Below are positions 63,202 through 64,000 of a DNA stretch of 64,000 nt, piece after piece; position 1 is the stretch's first letter; every line of letters begins with the position of its first letter. The position numbers were made by a program, and so were the translations under genes. The notes beneath the pieces were generated by a model that saw only the letters and a list, made by a program, of their open reading frames with translations, did not search any database and had not been told where the DNA came from. This DNA is from Candidatus Alcyoniella australis. Lineage in GTDB: Bacteria > Lernaellota > Lernaellaia > JAVCCG01 > Alcyoniellaceae. The DNA lies in contig JAVCCG010000093.1 of the NCBI GenBank assembly GCA_030765605.1, positions 1 through 64,000 on the forward strand. Direction: 5' to 3'.

Positions 63202-64000
<799 letters not shown>

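Overview
The window is GC-rich, densely packed bacterial chromosome with genes on both strands. It comes from a Gram-negative organism with an outer membrane: a TonB-dependent receptor, two further predicted beta-barrel proteins, many signal peptides and several lipoproteins. The housekeeping genes (RNase P RNA of bacterial type A, a primary sigma factor of RpoD type, rimO, a TrmA/RlmD-type methyltransferase) look like those of deltaproteobacterial-type lineages. Lipoproteins whose mature N-terminus is a long poly-aspartate linker, and secreted proteins with poly-Asp tails, suggest an uncultured relative of Myxococcota or similar deep lineages. This placement is inference. I see no phage, IS element, CRISPR array or rRNA.

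Layout. 1-5.6 kb: a metallophosphoesterase cut by the left edge, a long-chain acyl-CoA synthetase, a recombination scar with pieces of both neighbours, and a TPR protein. 5.7-9.2 kb: a metal-uptake-like pair of TonB receptor and His-rich lipoprotein. 9.3-14.6 kb: a co-directional set of methyltransferase, polysaccharide deacetylase, two B12-type radical SAM enzymes and a GT2 glycosyltransferase, possibly making a surface glycan or lipid. 14.6-19.5 kb: an Fe-S CCG-domain protein, a peroxiredoxin-like protein, an rRNA/tRNA m5U methyltransferase and a second acyl-CoA synthetase. 19.5-28.4 kb: GT-C/GT87 membrane glycosyltransferases, two paralogous membrane-anchored beta-propeller proteins, rimO and a 2-hydroxyacyl-CoA dehydratase-like protein. 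28.5-36.1 kb: an exported protein, tRNA-Ser, two lipocalin-like (DUF2804 and CrtC/AttH-like) proteins around a PATAN-TPR protein, a response regulator and two poly-Asp lipoprotein hydrolases. 36.2-40.0 kb: a tight operon of two class III aminotransferases and a zinc dehydrogenase. 40.1-44.6 kb: Na/Pi transporter with PhoU, and an ECF sigma factor with a PrcB-fused anti-sigma factor. 44.6-49.7 kb: secreted FG-GAP protein, amidase and type IV pilin-like protein. 49.8-59.9 kb: UPF0316-type protein, ParA, a thioredoxin and porin pair, SDR, metallopeptidase, beta-barrel and PilZ protein. 59.9-64 kb: a tiny ORF, rnpB, RNase H, zinc-ribbon protein, Nif3-like protein, a CAU tRNA and rpoD cut by the right edge.

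The strongest unexplained signals are these. A dispersed intergenic palindromic repeat occurs at about eight loci, its hairpin varies in sequence yet keeps pairing, and it usually lies just past the stop of minus-strand genes. Two adjacent secreted proteins share a poly-Asp tail ending in Cys-Cys-Gly. The second aminotransferase of the tandem pair has lost its PLP lysine. Two membrane-propeller paralogs are present, one apparently frameshifted. A chimeric scar carries fragments of two flanking genes. A TonB receptor has six Asp-rich repeats in front of its plug. These are readings from sequence alone; no database search was possible.
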